This document shows, in pieces, positions 28,301-42,039 of a stretch of DNA of 64,000 nt. Location: positions 113,878,312 through 113,942,311 of the forward strand of contig CM063502.1 in the NCBI GenBank assembly GCA_032207245.1, given 5' to 3'. The DNA comes from Pardosa pseudoannulata. Taxonomy: Eukaryota; Arthropoda; Arachnida; Araneae; Lycosidae. Position 1 is the stretch's first letter. Each line of letters opens with the position of its first letter. The position numbers were made by a program, and so were the translations under genes. The notes under the pieces were generated by a model. The model saw nothing but the letters and a program-made list of their open reading frames with translations. It made no database searches and was not told where the DNA came from.

Positions 28301-28930
28301 GCACAAGAAAGAATTTGTACTAGTTTTAAAATACTTGCTATATTTTTAAGTAATGCCTAACTTGAAATTTAATTAACTGTTTTTTGGTTGTTTGCTGATG
28401 TTTGATTAATTTTGAAGCAAATAATTATTAGCACCCAGATTTATAAAACATGCTTTGTCAACATCGATGTAGTTTTTAAGCTACATTAGATGATATGATA
28501 TATCTTAATGAATTAAAATAATCGAGCTCTTAACAGTTTTGAAATATATAATTTTCATAAATTAATAGGAAATAGCACTACTTATGATATTTTCTAACAA
28601 TTTTCGGCAAGATAGATGTTACTGCACAAGAACGAATTTGTACTTGTTTTAAAATACTTGCTATATTTTTAAGTAATATCTAACATAAAATTTAATTAAC
28701 TGCTTTTTAGTTGTTTGCCGATGTTTGACTAGCAAATTTTGTAGCAAATAATTATTAGCACCAAGGTTTACAAAACATGCTTTGTCAATATCTATGTAGT
28801 TTTTAAGCTGCAGTAGATGACATGATATTTCTAAATTAACAGTTTTGAAACATACAATTTTCCTAAATTAATAAAACATAGCACTACTTATGATATTTTC
28901 TAACAACGTTCGGCAAGATAGATGGTTAAA
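28301..28930. repeat. Two-copy tandem duplication, 323-bp period
   Basis: Copies start at 28301 and 28624 with 'gcacaagaa' followed by 'gaatttgtact'. They share 'ttttaaaatacttgctatat', 'gcaaataattattagcacc', 'aaaacatgctttgtcaa', 'atagcactacttatgatatt' and 'cggcaagatagatg'. Identity is high, with a few indels in the second copy. Confidence 0.9.
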
Positions 28931-30205
28931 AATTGTCAGTGTCTGCCTAAAAAGCTAGTTTTAGGCAAATTTTATCATAAAGAGTTTAAAGGAAATTAAT
29001 GCTTTCAGAATTGAATCTGATAGACCTACTGCCTACTCCTAAACATAGTTTTCCATCTTGTAATAATCTGTTATTTTTACACCAGCTGTCTAGACTTATT
29101 GGACACTGTCCATAAAGAGGCTTATAGTTCCTACAGAAAGTATAAAAGTAATTATTACAAAACACAGAATATTTCATAAACTTACAAATTTGCTACGGGT
29201 AGCAATGCAAGAAGATAGTTGCCAAATATCAATAAAACCATAAACACAAATGAGGAACATGATTTTGAATAATATTTGGAAAATATTTTGAAATGTTTAT
29301 GAATATAGTTTGAGACTAAAGAAAAAGATTTTCAACTAGGGCTTTATGAATAATTATTTGAATACACCACTTATTCTAAAAGTTTGCTGAACAATTATGT
29401 TAAAATAAAGCCTTTTTTCAATCTGAAATGTAGGTTATAAAATGAAAAATAAAATAAATTTAGATTTTTTTCCTTGAAACTAGTAATTTAGCTATTTTAT
29501 AGCTACATTACTAATAATAATTACTTAACTATATTATAGCTATAATGATTGAAGTTTTCTTCTATTCTCCTCGAAGGAGTACTTCTATAAATGCAATATT
29601 TAGTAACCATAAGAAATAAGTAAATGCATAAATAAAAAGTAATAAATAAATTTTTATCAAATGTTTTTATTTTAAGTGTGTATCCCTAAATAGATAATAT
29701 ATTAAACACTAAAAGAGCTGAATATGTAACTCTTGCTGGTGGAAATGAAATTTAAAATTTTTTGTAAAAAATATTTAAATAGTTTAATTTTATAACTATT
29801 TCATACAAGACGTAGTAAATTATTATGTATTTGTGTAGATGCTATGAAGAAAAACAACTTAAAAATAGAAAAAATAAACTGTAAATTAAATTAAATTAAA
29901 ATGTGCTGCAGTAAAAAAGTTAAGTTATTAGATTTTAAAAACTAAATAAAATTAGCAAATAAAAGTTAAATATTGCACTAATTTGAAGGGAAGTACATAA
30001 TTTTTATAATATTGTTTACACTCTAAATCAGACATTCAACTTTTTGTTTTTTCCTGTGTGAGTATTGTCTGAATGAATACCAGTATGCATACATATTACA
30101 TCCCACACAAAATACGTTTTTTAGTATTTCACATTATTTTTTATGTACTAACTTGTCTACTTTCATTCACACGAAAAATGACATACATATGTATATACAT
30201 ATGTG
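28931..30205. other. AT-rich non-coding stretch
   Basis: No gene or repeat supported. Confidence 0.6.
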
Positions 30206-30211
30206 TGTATG

Positions 30212-30480
30212 GGGGTCTATACAGGGTATCCTAAAACGGAAACATTAAGTCTACACAGCTAGATTCCTCGTTGGGAGTGCATAAAAACTGCCCAAAGAAG
30301 CATCATCATCGATACAAGTCCATACAATTCTATATTACTTACTATATTTATTAAGTACGTAATGAAAAATTAAAAGATTCTGTTTACGACTCCATTTCAA
30401 AATAACAAATAGCCGGATTCCTCGTATACACGAAAAAAGATTTCCAATCGATTTATTTTAGTTCAGGTTGAGAAGTTAAT
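30212..30480. mobile_element. Possible transposon-end fragment
   Basis: The text 'tacagggtatcctaaaacgg' at about 30220 looks like the terminus shared by many DNA transposons that begin with ACAGGGTGTCCCAAAA-like sequence. The following ~250 bp are slightly richer in G/C than the surroundings. No matching second terminus or transposase was found. Confidence 0.25.
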
Positions 30481-30815
30481 AGGTCTCTAATCTGTTGCAA
30501 ATTTTCCTCTATCATACGTGAAATACCGCATTCTTTATATTGAAATTGAATCGTAAACTAAATTTCACAAGTTGACACTTCATAAAGTCTTTTGGAAAAG
30601 ATTCTTTTTTTCCTTCATGGTAATTTTAATAATTAAGGAAATCAATCAATAAAAGCGTGCAGGTCCTATTTCGGATCTAGTCGACTGTTACAAAAAACGA
30701 TCGAAATCTGTTTGAAATTCTTGATGTATAAAATATATACAGTGAATCTTTTTTTAAAGTTAGGATTATTTAAAATATTACAATTTTTACTTTACAAGAA
30801 AGAATTTTATTTTCT
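30481..30815. other. AT-rich non-coding stretch
   Basis: Nothing supported. Confidence 0.5.
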
Positions 30816-30819
30816 AAAT

Positions 30820-31950
30820 AATTACTAAATATTTAGTTCTCTTTTTCTAGCTTATGTTTTTAGAGAAAAACTAAATTTTTCAATTTTTAAAAGTTTGAAT
30901 AAATTTGAAAATATGCTCACAAATGTTTGTTGTGTTACCAAAAACATCCATTCTACATCCTGTTGAATTTTGGAATGTCCACTGCACTTCCATTTGACGT
31001 CCTGAATGTCTAAATAATATCCATTGGCAATTTTTAGGATTCAATTGAAATGTTATCGTTTCCATTTTACAAGATGGGATTTATTCCTTTTATAAGTACC
31101 TGAAATTTTGTCCTATTTTTCCCATTTGTATGTTTAGAGAAATATGTTTTTTTATTTTTAAAACTTAATAAATATAATTTATAGTATGTATGCAAATGTT
31201 TGTTGCTTTGTCAAAAATATCCATTCTACATCCACTTGAATTTTGGAATGTCCACTTCCATATGTCGTCCTGAATGTCTAAATAATATCCATTGGAAATT
31301 GTTAGGATTCACCTGAAATGTTATCTTTCCATTTTACTAGATGGGATTTATTCCTTTTATAAGTACCTGAAATTTTACCCTATTTTTCCCTTTTGTATGT
31401 TTAGAGAAAAAATGTTTGTTGTGTTATCAAAAACATCCATTCAACATCCAGTTGAATTTTGGAATGTCCACTTCACTTCCATATGACGTGCTGAATGTCT
31501 AAATAATATCTATTGGAAATTGTTAGAATTCAATTGAAAACTTATCGTTTCCATTTTGAAAGATGGGATTTATTTCTTTTATAAGTACCTAAAATTTCGT
31601 CCTATTTTTTCCGTTTGTATGTTTAGAGGAAAAATGCTTTTAATTTTTAAAACTGCTTATAAATCTAATTTATAGAGTGTATACAAATGTTAAATATTGT
31701 GTTATCAAAAACATCAAATACACATTGTTTGCAGTTTCTGATATCCATCCGACCATATACTATCTTTGGTGCCGAATCAATATTCATTGGCAATCGTGTG
31801 CTGTTACGATGAAATTAAAATGTTATCATTCCCATTTTATAAGACGGGGTTTTATTCCTTTTATAAGTACCTAAAATTTAGTCCAATTTATTTCGTTAGT
31901 ATTTTCATAAAAAAAAATATGATTTCAGTTTTTAAAACTATTAATAAATT
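30820..31950. repeat. Four-copy satellite, ~273-bp unit (one 216-bp copy)
   Basis: The landmark 'aaatgtt' followed by 'aaaaacatccattc' or a variant recurs at 30921, 31194, about 31410 and 31685. Units share 'gttgaattttggaatgtcca', 'ctgaatgtctaaataatat', 'cattttacaagatgggattt' and 'ccttttataagtacct'. The second unit lacks about 57 bp before the next copy. The fourth is the most diverged. Plus-strand frames over the block that reads YSFYKYLKF stay open in all copies, which explains the long frames at 31292-31486 and 31766-32140. Minus-strand frames are shadows. Confidence 0.92.
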
Positions 31951-32140
31951 AACTCTACACTATGCATATAATTGCTTAATGTTACACATGCTTATAAAAG
32001 GCATTCAAATATTAATGCTACAGATCTCTTTTCATTCAACAATCACCCTAGAAACATATCTGATTATTTCTATCAAAACTATCGGAGTCTGTATCAGAAT
32101 CATCAGCAAATCACTATCAATATTCATGCAACGTAATTAG

Positions 32141-35100
32141 GCATATTCAGTTTGTAGTTCGAGCAAATTACATTCAACATATCTCCTTTCTGATGGTACT
32201 GAATAAATTACACAAGTTTTGTGTATTTCCGAGAGAAAAGTTTACTCATTTTCCCTCATTAAATGTTATTATCAAGTATATTTCAAATCCATCTTTTATC
32301 CATTGTATATAATTCACCAAGAGGTAATTCTGCATTTTGAAAAATAATTCAAAGTAAATTCATCTTTGCATAATTTAAAATCCTTTAATAAACATTAACT
32401 TACTGAAACTGTGTTAACACAAAATGCGTTAGTGTAAAATAAATAAATGTACTGCAATTAATACGATACATTTCTACTAATAATTAGGATTAAAATTATA
32501 ATTTGAAGCTTGGTATTTCGCACTCAGGGTATAAATACATTATTATTTAATGCATTAGTTTTAAAAATAATAAAACAATTCACAACAAATAATACTTTCG
32601 ACTGTAGAATACCACATATAATAGGTACGTCACTATAAATATACTAGCATATAGCCCGTCATATGACTTATCATCAGCCCGTCATATCATCAAACTTTTT
32701 TAATTTTCCAGACTTTTAAAGTACCCTATGAGGCAGGTAAAAATTGTTTGTTTTTTGGCTGAGAATTATATTGCAACAAAAAATAATCAATGATTAAATT
32801 TAAAAGTATCACACATGTACCTAATCATTATTTAAGCCAAATATGAAAGACATTTTTTACGTAATATCTAAGTTCAGTAATAAAACGTATGAAAATAATG
32901 CAGACGATATTTAAATAATTTAAATTAAGAAATGATTAAATGAGATGGTTAAAGGAATAGTGTCATAATGCTGGAAAAAAATGTTATTTTTACATATTTA
33001 TTATGTGATAAATTAATAAATATAATCGCCTACTCTTAACCAGAGAAAATAGAACTTGAAATAATAACATTAAATACTCGATTTCGAACGTTTTAAAGAT
33101 AACAGTATATTTTGCTGTCATATGAAGCATATTTATACTACTTTATTTTAGAATAGGATCGATAGTTTAGGAGAAGATAAGCTTTACTCGTTTGGAATTT
33201 TGCTAACCCTAATTCATCACGAATCCAATATGAATGCCTGTATCCAGTCTAGGTCCAACCCCTTCATAAATTCGAGGACAGAAGGACGGATAACTTAGTC
33301 GTTATTATGTAGGGGATTTTGATCAACCTATACGAAAAAATATTTTATGTTACGTTTTAAATGAGAGAAAAACACTAATTTTTAAGCAAATAACTCAGAG
33401 GGGACTTTATACAAATAAAGTTTTAACTTCTTTCATAATGGGGACAATATCAGGAATTCCCACTAGTACAGGTTTCGAATATAGCTGTAAATATCATCCT
33501 TTTTTTCAACACACTTTGAATAAACACTGATTCAAAGAAGAAATTTTGAAAAATAAATGTAGCCTTTGATATTTTTAATGATCCTTATTTTCAAGCATAG
33601 TTTTATCCATTGTTGTTTATAAATGAATTAATAACTTCTATAAAAATTTACCACGTGTTTTTAAAAAACTAATTTGTAATATTCAAAATAGTATACTGCT
33701 GTTTATCTAGCTTATATCTACTAATTTCTATTTCAAATCCATTTTCATGGCCGCTATTAAACGTTTTATCCTCCTAAGAATCAAATTAAACGATCCCGCT
33801 GTCAATTTCAACATTTGTAAGAAAAAAATAACGCAATCATTGCTGTTCTCGCTCATCGCTACTTATTTCTTCCGTCTGTTTGCAACGTCGCAGTAAATGA
33901 AACTTTACTACAAGGGAGGATTTTGTCCTATTTGGAATTCTAGAGTTAAATAATAAAATATTTCAAGAGCATAAGCAATATTTATTCTATCCACAAGATA
34001 TTTCTTTTGTAAGGTAAGAAGACAACCAGAAGTGTCAGGGACAATCTTCTCTTATTTTTAAACTAAAGATTATGTTTGGGTTGGAGAATAACTTAACGTG
34101 CTGCTAGATTAAAAATTCATTTTAAACCTCGATAGCTACCCTTACGGTCCATAAACGTGTACCATATCTCACCCGCTTTTAATTCTATTTAAAAGTTCCA
34201 GACTATTAATTAAGTCTAGTTTTTTACAAGTAGTAGTGGTGACATTACTACGTCTTACAAATTGTTGAGTAGATATGTTTTTATTATACTAAAGGTTTTA
34301 GAGAAGTACAGATAATAACACACGTAAATATTTAGTCCATTAGACGTTTTGTAAAGAATGTTTGAAAAAACATTAATGTATTCCTTATTTTTAACAAAAT
34401 TTTCCCTGTTTAAAAAGACAAAGAAGATCCGAGAAGAAAAACAGTAAAAATGGACGGAAATACATTTTCAGGGAAAAATGGTTGGACAAGGTAAAAATTC
34501 CTCTCTAAAAAATTCTGCACCCAAAATTAACAGAACATAATAGAATTTGGATGATGTCTCCGAGTCTTACCTAAAAATTTTGCAAATAAAGTGTATGACA
34601 CTTTGGATTCTTTTTAACTATTATTGAAGCTTAACTATTAAGGAAGCAGTTCTCGCCCATACAAATGAAGTAATCAATCTCACTTTTTCATTGGCTTATA
34701 AAATCAAATAGTATGTATTATTAGCCTCTCTTTGATTTAAAATACTTTTTTTTATATTTAAGTCTTGCAGAAGTAACAGTTGTAACTATGGTCGAGAAGA
34801 AATATAATACATGTTACTGATGAGTGGCATTCTTTTAAGTTTTATTTGTACAAAATATGCTTATCTAGCTAAAGGTGAATGTCCAGATGGTTAACGAGTG
34901 GATTTTGAATTGTGGTTAATCGGATATGTCATGGATTCCTCTATTCATGGAATCAGTTGGGCAAGTGAGATTGTCCTGATTTACCTCAAATGTAACACCA
35001 ATATGAACTTTCTACCTATAAACTACCTTCAGAAGTGACCTACTTACTTCCAATTGAGTACAATGTGAATTTATCCCTTGTGGTATATCGGGAGCAAATA

Positions 35101-36555
35101 TACAACCTTTGAATTAATCATACCGTATCTTCTCCAGGGATAAAGATAGTTTGTCTCACTCAGTCAACTGTAATTGACGAAAATAAGTCAAATATTGATG
35201 AAAACTGCTTTAAATGATACAGATGTAGAAAATATTAGAAACTTCTTTGACTGAATATTCATGAAGTAAAATCAATATTTATACATTGTACTTTGTAAAA
35301 TTTAAGAAACCCTGTTATGAGACTTACAAAATACTAAAATACATCTAAAGAATCACATTTAAAACAAATAGCAATTTTCGTCTAAAATCTAATTTCTGGC
35401 GTATATTAAAATTCTCATTTGTATGCTAAACTTAAAACCGACAAAAATGTACATTTTTGCTTAGAAGCTTATTTTTATGCTTTTATATCACTTTATTTGT
35501 TTCAAAAAGAGGAAACCATTATATAAAAATGTACACGATAAAAAAAATCCCTGATTCGCCACAAGAAATTAACTATAACCACAGCCAAAAAACATAAAGT
35601 GGGAATATACAAAAGAGAATTTCTTTTCTTCAGCAGAATAGCGCATTTCGATTTAAACAGATACATTACGACACAGGGAGGAAATAAAATAAAGAAAATG
35701 CGAGCATAATGAATTTTTGCTTCTTTTCTCTGAAGCGACTATTACAAAAAATGCTTCTTATGGAAATTTTAAATGTCCATTTCGAACGGATTTTTAAAGA
35801 TATTTAAGTAGGAAAAAGCTTCACCCTCTTTAGTATTCATTTCTTTCAAGCAATTTTCATTTAAATCAAACCATTTATATTCCGCTTTACTACAGAATGT
35901 CACAATGGTTTCAAATTTGCAAAATTTTGTATGAATAGGAATTTTTCCATGGTAGACATTATGTTAAGAGTAAAAGAAATGCGCAATAAGCCGCACTTAA
36001 TTGCTGCAATTTGTGGTGAATTTTATTATTAAATTAAAATACAAAAGTGTTAGTTAATGAGATAAAAGTTAATAAAATAATAACGCTGTATTTAATGCGA
36101 TTATTAAGAAATCTTAAAACTGAATAAATTGAGTTAGTTTATTGTGCAGCTGTTGTGTGATTTGAATAAACTTCATGTGCTATTATCCATAAATAAAAGA
36201 ATGTTTCCACTATTCTTTTAAGTTGTGTTTAAATTGAATAAAAAATGGTAATTTTTTATGTTAAGAAAGTTCATTATTTGTAAAATTTTTATATCTCTAA
36301 CAGATGTGAGTTTAGTTTTCTCTATTTATTTCTAAGAATTTAATAATTTTAATAATCTTTAATAATTAATACATATATTTTTTATATTGAGATTATGAAA
36401 GTCAGCAGTAGTTTTAGTTTTAATTAACAATAATTTTAAAGCATTTGATATACACAGTTAGAAAATATCGTAAAATCTAAACAACACCAAGAAAATAATA
36501 CGATCATAAAATCATAAAAAACACAAGAAATTTATCTGGATTAAATATATTCTTT
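32141..36555. other. AT-rich non-coding desert
   Basis: No gene, RNA or repeat supported over about 4.4 kb. Occasional slightly richer patches (for example 33180-33310) show no domain or repeat. Confidence 0.55.
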
Positions 36556-36903
36556 AATTTTATCAGAGTATTTAATTAGCTGTCTTCAAAATCATTTTGA
36601 ACGATAATTCATTCATAAATGTCACATGAATGTATAAAAAATTCTTAGTTTATACAAATATAATATTGATTTGTTTAAATATATATTAAAATTGTATCAG
36701 ACTGATTCAGTGTCTTGCCAAAGATTTAAATTTTATAAGAGTATTTAATTAACTGTCTTCGAAATCATTTTGAATTATAATTCCCTCATAAATGTCACAT
36801 GAATGTATAAAAAATTCTAAGTTTATACAAATATAATATTGATCTGTTTAAATATATAGTAAAACTGTATTAGACTGATTCAGTGTCTAGCCAAAGATTT
36901 AAA
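36556..36903. repeat. Two-copy tandem duplication, 173-bp period
   Basis: 'gagtatttaatta' occurs at 36566 and 36739. Both copies carry 'aaatgtcacatgaatgtata', 'tacaaatataatattgat' and 'agactgattcagtgtct' followed by 'gccaaagattta'. Identity is high. Confidence 0.93.
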
Positions 36904-37470
36904 GTAAATTTCCAAATAAATTATTCTCAAGAGCAGAATATTTTACATGTCACTCAAACCAAAAATATAAACTTTTCGTCGTTAAAGAAGATATTAGGAT
37001 AGCTGTAAGTAAAATGTCTGAAATTCCCGGAGTAAATTATTTGGTTGGAAAAGATAATTATGTCTTCAATTTTAAACTCTAAATCTTGTTATTATATTAA
37101 GAGCTTTAGTTTATCAATGTAAAAATATTGGACTTTTTAAAAGTAGTTTTATAGCATTATGTAATTGCAATAGGAGAAAATATAAAATTATCACTTATCT
37201 CTAAAATGTCTATTAAGAGAGCATTTTGTTTATATTTTATTTGCTGTCTATTTTAATTTGTAATTCAGAGAAAATTTCAAAATTCTAAATTAATACTAAT
37301 ACTACAGTATATGTCTTGAAAATAAAATCAACAAATAAAGTTCTTTATTTTTAATAATAAGAAGAATTTTTTCGGCATACGCATAAAATATTCTTCAATT
37401 TGCTAAGGAAAATATTTGATAGAAATAAATGGTATATAATGGTATATTTTATAAATGGTATATTTTATCT
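36904..37470. other. AT-rich non-coding stretch
   Basis: No gene supported. Just before the next array, 'aaatggtatattttat' is repeated two to three times. Confidence 0.55.
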
Positions 37471-37471
37471 T

Positions 37472-37992
37472 TTATAAATGGTATGTTCAATATAGCATTT
37501 TATTATTATTAATAATTTTGTAAAAAAAATGGGAAATTATTTTTTCCCTGAAACTATTTCTTTCGCTAAAAGAAAGTAAAAGTAAATCACTAGTAAAGCA
37601 CTAACGCATGTAAACTACTTTAAACATATATTCTTTCCATTATTTATCGAACTTTTATAAACGGTATGTTCAATATAGCATTTAATTATTATTAATAATT
37701 TTGTAAAAAAAATGGGAAATTATTTTTTCCCTGAAACTATTTCTTTCGCTAAAAGAAAGTAAAAGTAAATCACTAGTAAAGCACTAACGCATGTAAACTA
37801 CTTTAAACATATATTCTTTCCATTATTTATCGAACTTTTATAAACGGTATGTTCAATATAGCATTTAATTATTATTATTAATTTTGAAAAAAATGGGAAA
37901 TTATTTTTTCTCCCCGGAAACTATTTCTTTTGCTAAAAGAAAGTAAAAGTAAAGCACAAGTAAAGCACTAACGCATGTAAATTACTTTAAAT
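37472..37992. repeat. Three-copy tandem array, 183-bp unit
   Basis: 'gtatgttcaatatagcattt' starts at 37481, 37664 and 37847. Each unit continues with 'aaatgggaaattattttttc', 'gctaaaagaaagtaaaagta' and 'gcactaacgcatgtaaa'. Copies 1 and 2 are nearly identical, so amplification is recent. Copy 3 is slightly diverged and truncated at about 37992. Confidence 0.95.
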
Positions 37993-40720
37993 TCTAGAAA
38001 ACCTCTAATATTTAAATATATATTATAATATAAACATTATCATTTACTCAACACACATCTATGCATCTGTGTAACGAAAATAAGAAACATATTTTTTCTT
38101 AAATTTAAGATTCTAAACTCCAGTTTGTGTTGTGAGATAAGACTCAGCAGTATTGATAAAAATGGTGCTTCTTTTGGCTTGTAGCCAAACGCTGGCGCAT
38201 TCTCGGACCAAATGGTACGTGATTAAAGAAGCGATTCACAAAGGATATGGTTAGCTGCCTATTTTCAATTTAAGATATTTCTGCTTGCTAACTTCTACCA
38301 ACTGTGATTATCTCAGAGGGTTTTTTTTTCTCGTCCATGAAAATCTTCTTTTATTTCTTCCCTTTTCTAATATTCTTTAAACAAAGACTGGGGAATCCCC
38401 AAAAAAATATCTCGCTATGGTAAAAAGACTTCTTTGTAGAATTAGCTTACGAAATCATGAGATTCGTGTAGCACCATACTTTGAATTAGACATTGATGAA
38501 TTAATTCCTTTTATCTATGAACTGCATATTTTTTCTAAAGCAATGGGGGAAAAGCACGCATTAAAAGAGATAAAAATTTTTGCTTAACGCCATAGAAAAA
38601 AACGCGAAACATTTCGATTCTTTTGAAAATTAATTATTTAACAAAAAGTATAAAAAATATATCTAAGTCTAGCACTGCATCAAAATTCTGTTATTTTTTC
38701 TTATTAGACCTTAGTTACAGTCATGTTAATAAAAATCATTTATTATTCCAAATTTATTTATAGCACTTAAAGTACTATAAAACTAGTATTATAACTAACA
38801 TCCAAACTATTCTTCTAATTTTTTTTATTTTTTTATAAGTCTGAAGGGAAAATTTTGTACATTCTAATAATAAAAGTTTTATCGACTACTAGCTGAATAC
38901 ACTCTAAATTCCTCTCGTGAAATAATGTTTAATGTAATACAATAATTGTCCTTAGAAGAACTGCAATTTTTTTCTATAACATCTGTGTGGAAAGCTTTGT
39001 GGCTAAAGAAATATGTTTCCTAATAAGTGTGAGCATAATAACTTCGTTATCTTATCTGCAAAAGTTACTTCAGCCCTGCTTTCCAGATAATAAAAGTTAT
39101 AATAAAACAATGTAACAAGACAATAAGTAATATTTTCTAAAATAATTTGTCAAGGGATACAATTTATGTTTTCGGTTATCTAATGTTAAATGTGTGCACA
39201 AAAGAGGAAGCTTTAAATAGGAAAACTACTTCCTACTGAAATGAAATGAATAATTTTAATATGAATGGTCACTTGATTTGCGGATTTGGAGTTACTTAAG
39301 TTTGAAATTTCTTTCCTGATTTAAGATGAAAAAAAAGATGTGATAAGATTTTTAAAGTTTGATATTTGTTTATTTTTTATCATTTATACATAATTTTATC
39401 TAATTATTATTTTGAAAGATCTATTTAAAATAGTCAATTTCTACAAAAATTCCATGATTAATGATATTTAATAACACATGTTGAAATTTTTATGAAAATT
39501 CCCCATTCCACTTATGAAGAAATTTTTTAACTAAGAATAATTTATAAAATTAATGCTTAAAATTTTTATTTAACGCTTAAAATTTTTAAATGAAAATGGT
39601 TCCATTAAGTGTGATTGTATTTCTCCTCTACTTTTTAAATTAGACATTAAATTCAAAATGAAATTTCAAATGCAAACCAAAATAATTTCAGCGATTTTAT
39701 TTCACATATTGTAGCATGCAGTTTGTATTTTACGAAGTTAGGGCATTTTGGAGTGTAAAAGCATAATCTATTCGCGTAAAATTCTCAAGTGTCAATGAAC
39801 TACTTTCTGTATTTCATTAATTTTGCAACAGAATTTGAGAATCCACAGAGCTACAAGACCGTAAAATCATCATCGCTGCTACAGGAATTTCGATTGCAGT
39901 TGTCTCGGCGGAAAATGTGAAATATGTTGTTTTGGATTCCAAAAAAAAAGTGTAATTTCACAAACAGTTTCTTAGTTTGAATTACCTCATCATCTAAATT
40001 TTTCTTCGGGGTAGTGAACTTCTGGAATCATGTATTTTGTGGATATTATCCGTAGAAGCTTTAAAAATTAAATGTGTCATAGTTATGTTTGTTAAACAGT
40101 TCAAATATTTACACGTGCTGTAAAATTTTAGTTGTATTAGTACTCTTTTAATCCCACGCAACAAAAATGACAGTTTTCGTATAAACTAATTCATGTATTT
40201 TAATTAAAAATAATTTTATTGATTTATTAAAATCAATAAGTTTATTTTACATAGAAAATAAGTGGTGTGTGACTCACAATAGAAGGCCTTGCAATGAACT
40301 AACATGAAATGCTGTCTTTCTTAAACTTCATCCTATTGCTCTCTTAGGAAAATAAGTTATATACACCCTGCTACCCTACCTAAAGGAGAGTAAACAATAG
40401 TTATAATAGCTCTTAAGCTGGTAAATTTTCTTATGTTATATCTGTTTTAATAAGTTTCTTTTTCGAGTGTGCTGCAGTAAGTGTTTTTCTTTGAGGAATA
40501 AAAATTTATGATTTTAATATTTTCATTGTTGATTTTATATTGTGGTTCAAAAATGATTACATTTGTTCATAATAAGCGTACTGTTATATCAGTGATAAAT
40601 GCGCTGTTATAAAGCTCATTTAGGAAGAAAAAGAGAGTAAGTAAATTTAAAATTTATATTATTATATATGTACGAAGCAAAGTAAGGATCAGTCTTCTCA
40701 GCAAGAGATTTGTAAAAGGT
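37993..40720. other. AT-rich non-coding stretch
   Basis: No gene supported. Slightly richer patches near 38180-38260 and 39830-39930 show no recognisable motif. Confidence 0.55.
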
Positions 40721-40859
40721 TTAAAAACACGCTAGTTCCATCGATATAATAAATGTATCTATCTTAGTTCTTAATCTTTAATTATATTTGATAGAACATA
40801 TCATTTCTAAGGTTTAACAGGGGTAATATCAGCACTTGTAGAGTCACTGCATGCATTCC

Positions 40860-41200
40860 ATTATAGGATTTAAATTTTTTAAGCTATCACATTGACGTTT
40901 CGAAAACTGCAGCGATATTAAGTTGCCTCGTAAAGTCAAATCCTTCCCTGGTAAAACTGCCTACTAATTGAAAAGAGAGCCGCTTGCTTTGTTCACTCCA
41001 GAAGATTAATGCCTTCTCCAAATCTGCGAACAAACCTCCGAGCTCTATAGACGTTACTTGGTCCTTCACTCATAACGAAGACCCTTTTAGTGGGTGGGGG
41101 CAGACAGCTAGAGAAAAAAAAACTACTGGAAATGCTTCTGTGGTGCTCCGTTCGTTTATGAACACCCTTCCCTGGAAAAAAAATTAGGAGTGGAGAACGT
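40860..41200. other. GC-richer unidentified patch with frames on both strands
   Basis: This ~340-bp island stands out from the AT-rich flanks. It has a 67-codon plus frame (40984-41187), a 60-codon minus frame (40887-41069, starting MKDQVTSIELGGLFADLEKA) and a 118-codon minus frame (40993-41349) overlapping it. The 60-codon minus frame has the most protein-like composition, but I recognise no domain. It may be a transposon-derived or pseudogene fragment. Confidence 0.3.
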
Positions 41201-41419
41201 ATTTGAAAAACATTCCTAATGAATGCATCAATAAACCGAATTAACTTTACGTAGGGGATAGAACATTCCATCGTATAAGTGAATGCTTCGTATAACAGAA
41301 TATTCATATACCTGAATATACTTATGAGGGAATATTCAAATAACTTCATTATTAATTACATATGCCTGATCGGAGTTTCACCGAGAAACATAAAATACTC
41401 CGTATAATTGAGTTTCAAC

Positions 41420-41440
41420 TATATATATATATATATATAT

Positions 41441-41481
<41 letters not shown>
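41420..41481. repeat. (TA)n then (TG)n microsatellite
   Basis: A TA run of about 23 bp is followed by a TG run of about 38 bp. Confidence 0.95.
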
Positions 41482-41483
<2 letters not shown>

Positions 41484-41519
41484 GGAAAAGTAAACTAAAT
41501 CAGTAAACTAATATAGGCA

Positions 41520-41790
41520 TTTTGTATGAAACCCCAAAGAGAGCCCCTTAAGGAATATAGTGTCACGAAATTTCCGGTAAACTAAGAGTTTAAAGATGCC
41601 GACGTAAATTTTCAGCCGAAAGCCCTCATTAAGGTCGGAAAAAATTCTCAGGGGTTTTCATATCTAAAGTCAGAGGTAAAAAAACCGTGTTCTTTTTTCC
41701 CATTTTTAATCTAAACTGACCAATAGGACAGCATCTCACGTCCTCGGGGAAGGGGGTCTAACCAGTTAAAACTTAATTTTAAACCAATTA
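41520..41790. other. GC-richer patch, possible transposon remnant
   Basis: The patch includes 'gtcacgaaatttccggtaaa', 'gatgccgacgtaaatttt', 'tcattaaggtcgg' and 'gaccaataggacagcatctc'. It is richer in G/C than its surroundings and has no open frame. It resembles the body of a repeated element, but no second copy lies in this window. Confidence 0.25.
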
Positions 41791-42039
41791 AAAAAGAAAA
41801 TTGAAATAAATATATTTAAAGTGATATCTGTATCCTTGTGCACAACACATTAACTATATTTATAAAGACATTATCTTTCTTAAATTATTGTTACAATTAT
41901 GTACATTCCATATACATTCTATGAATTGTTGTTATTGTATGTTAATTCTAACCAAAGTCATGATTTATCATTAAACAAAAAAATATCTCAGATGTGTAAT
42001 ATATATTTAGTAATGTCTAAAATACCGCAGCTATATCAA

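Noticed and set aside
31766..32140. 124-codon plus frame as a gene
   Set aside because: Its first third is satellite copy 4 and the rest is hydrophobic A/T-codon text. A frame of this length is not far beyond chance in such DNA.
40993..41349. 118-codon minus frame as a gene
   Set aside because: No recognised domain, overlaps another frame on the same strand, and shows no splice or promoter support.
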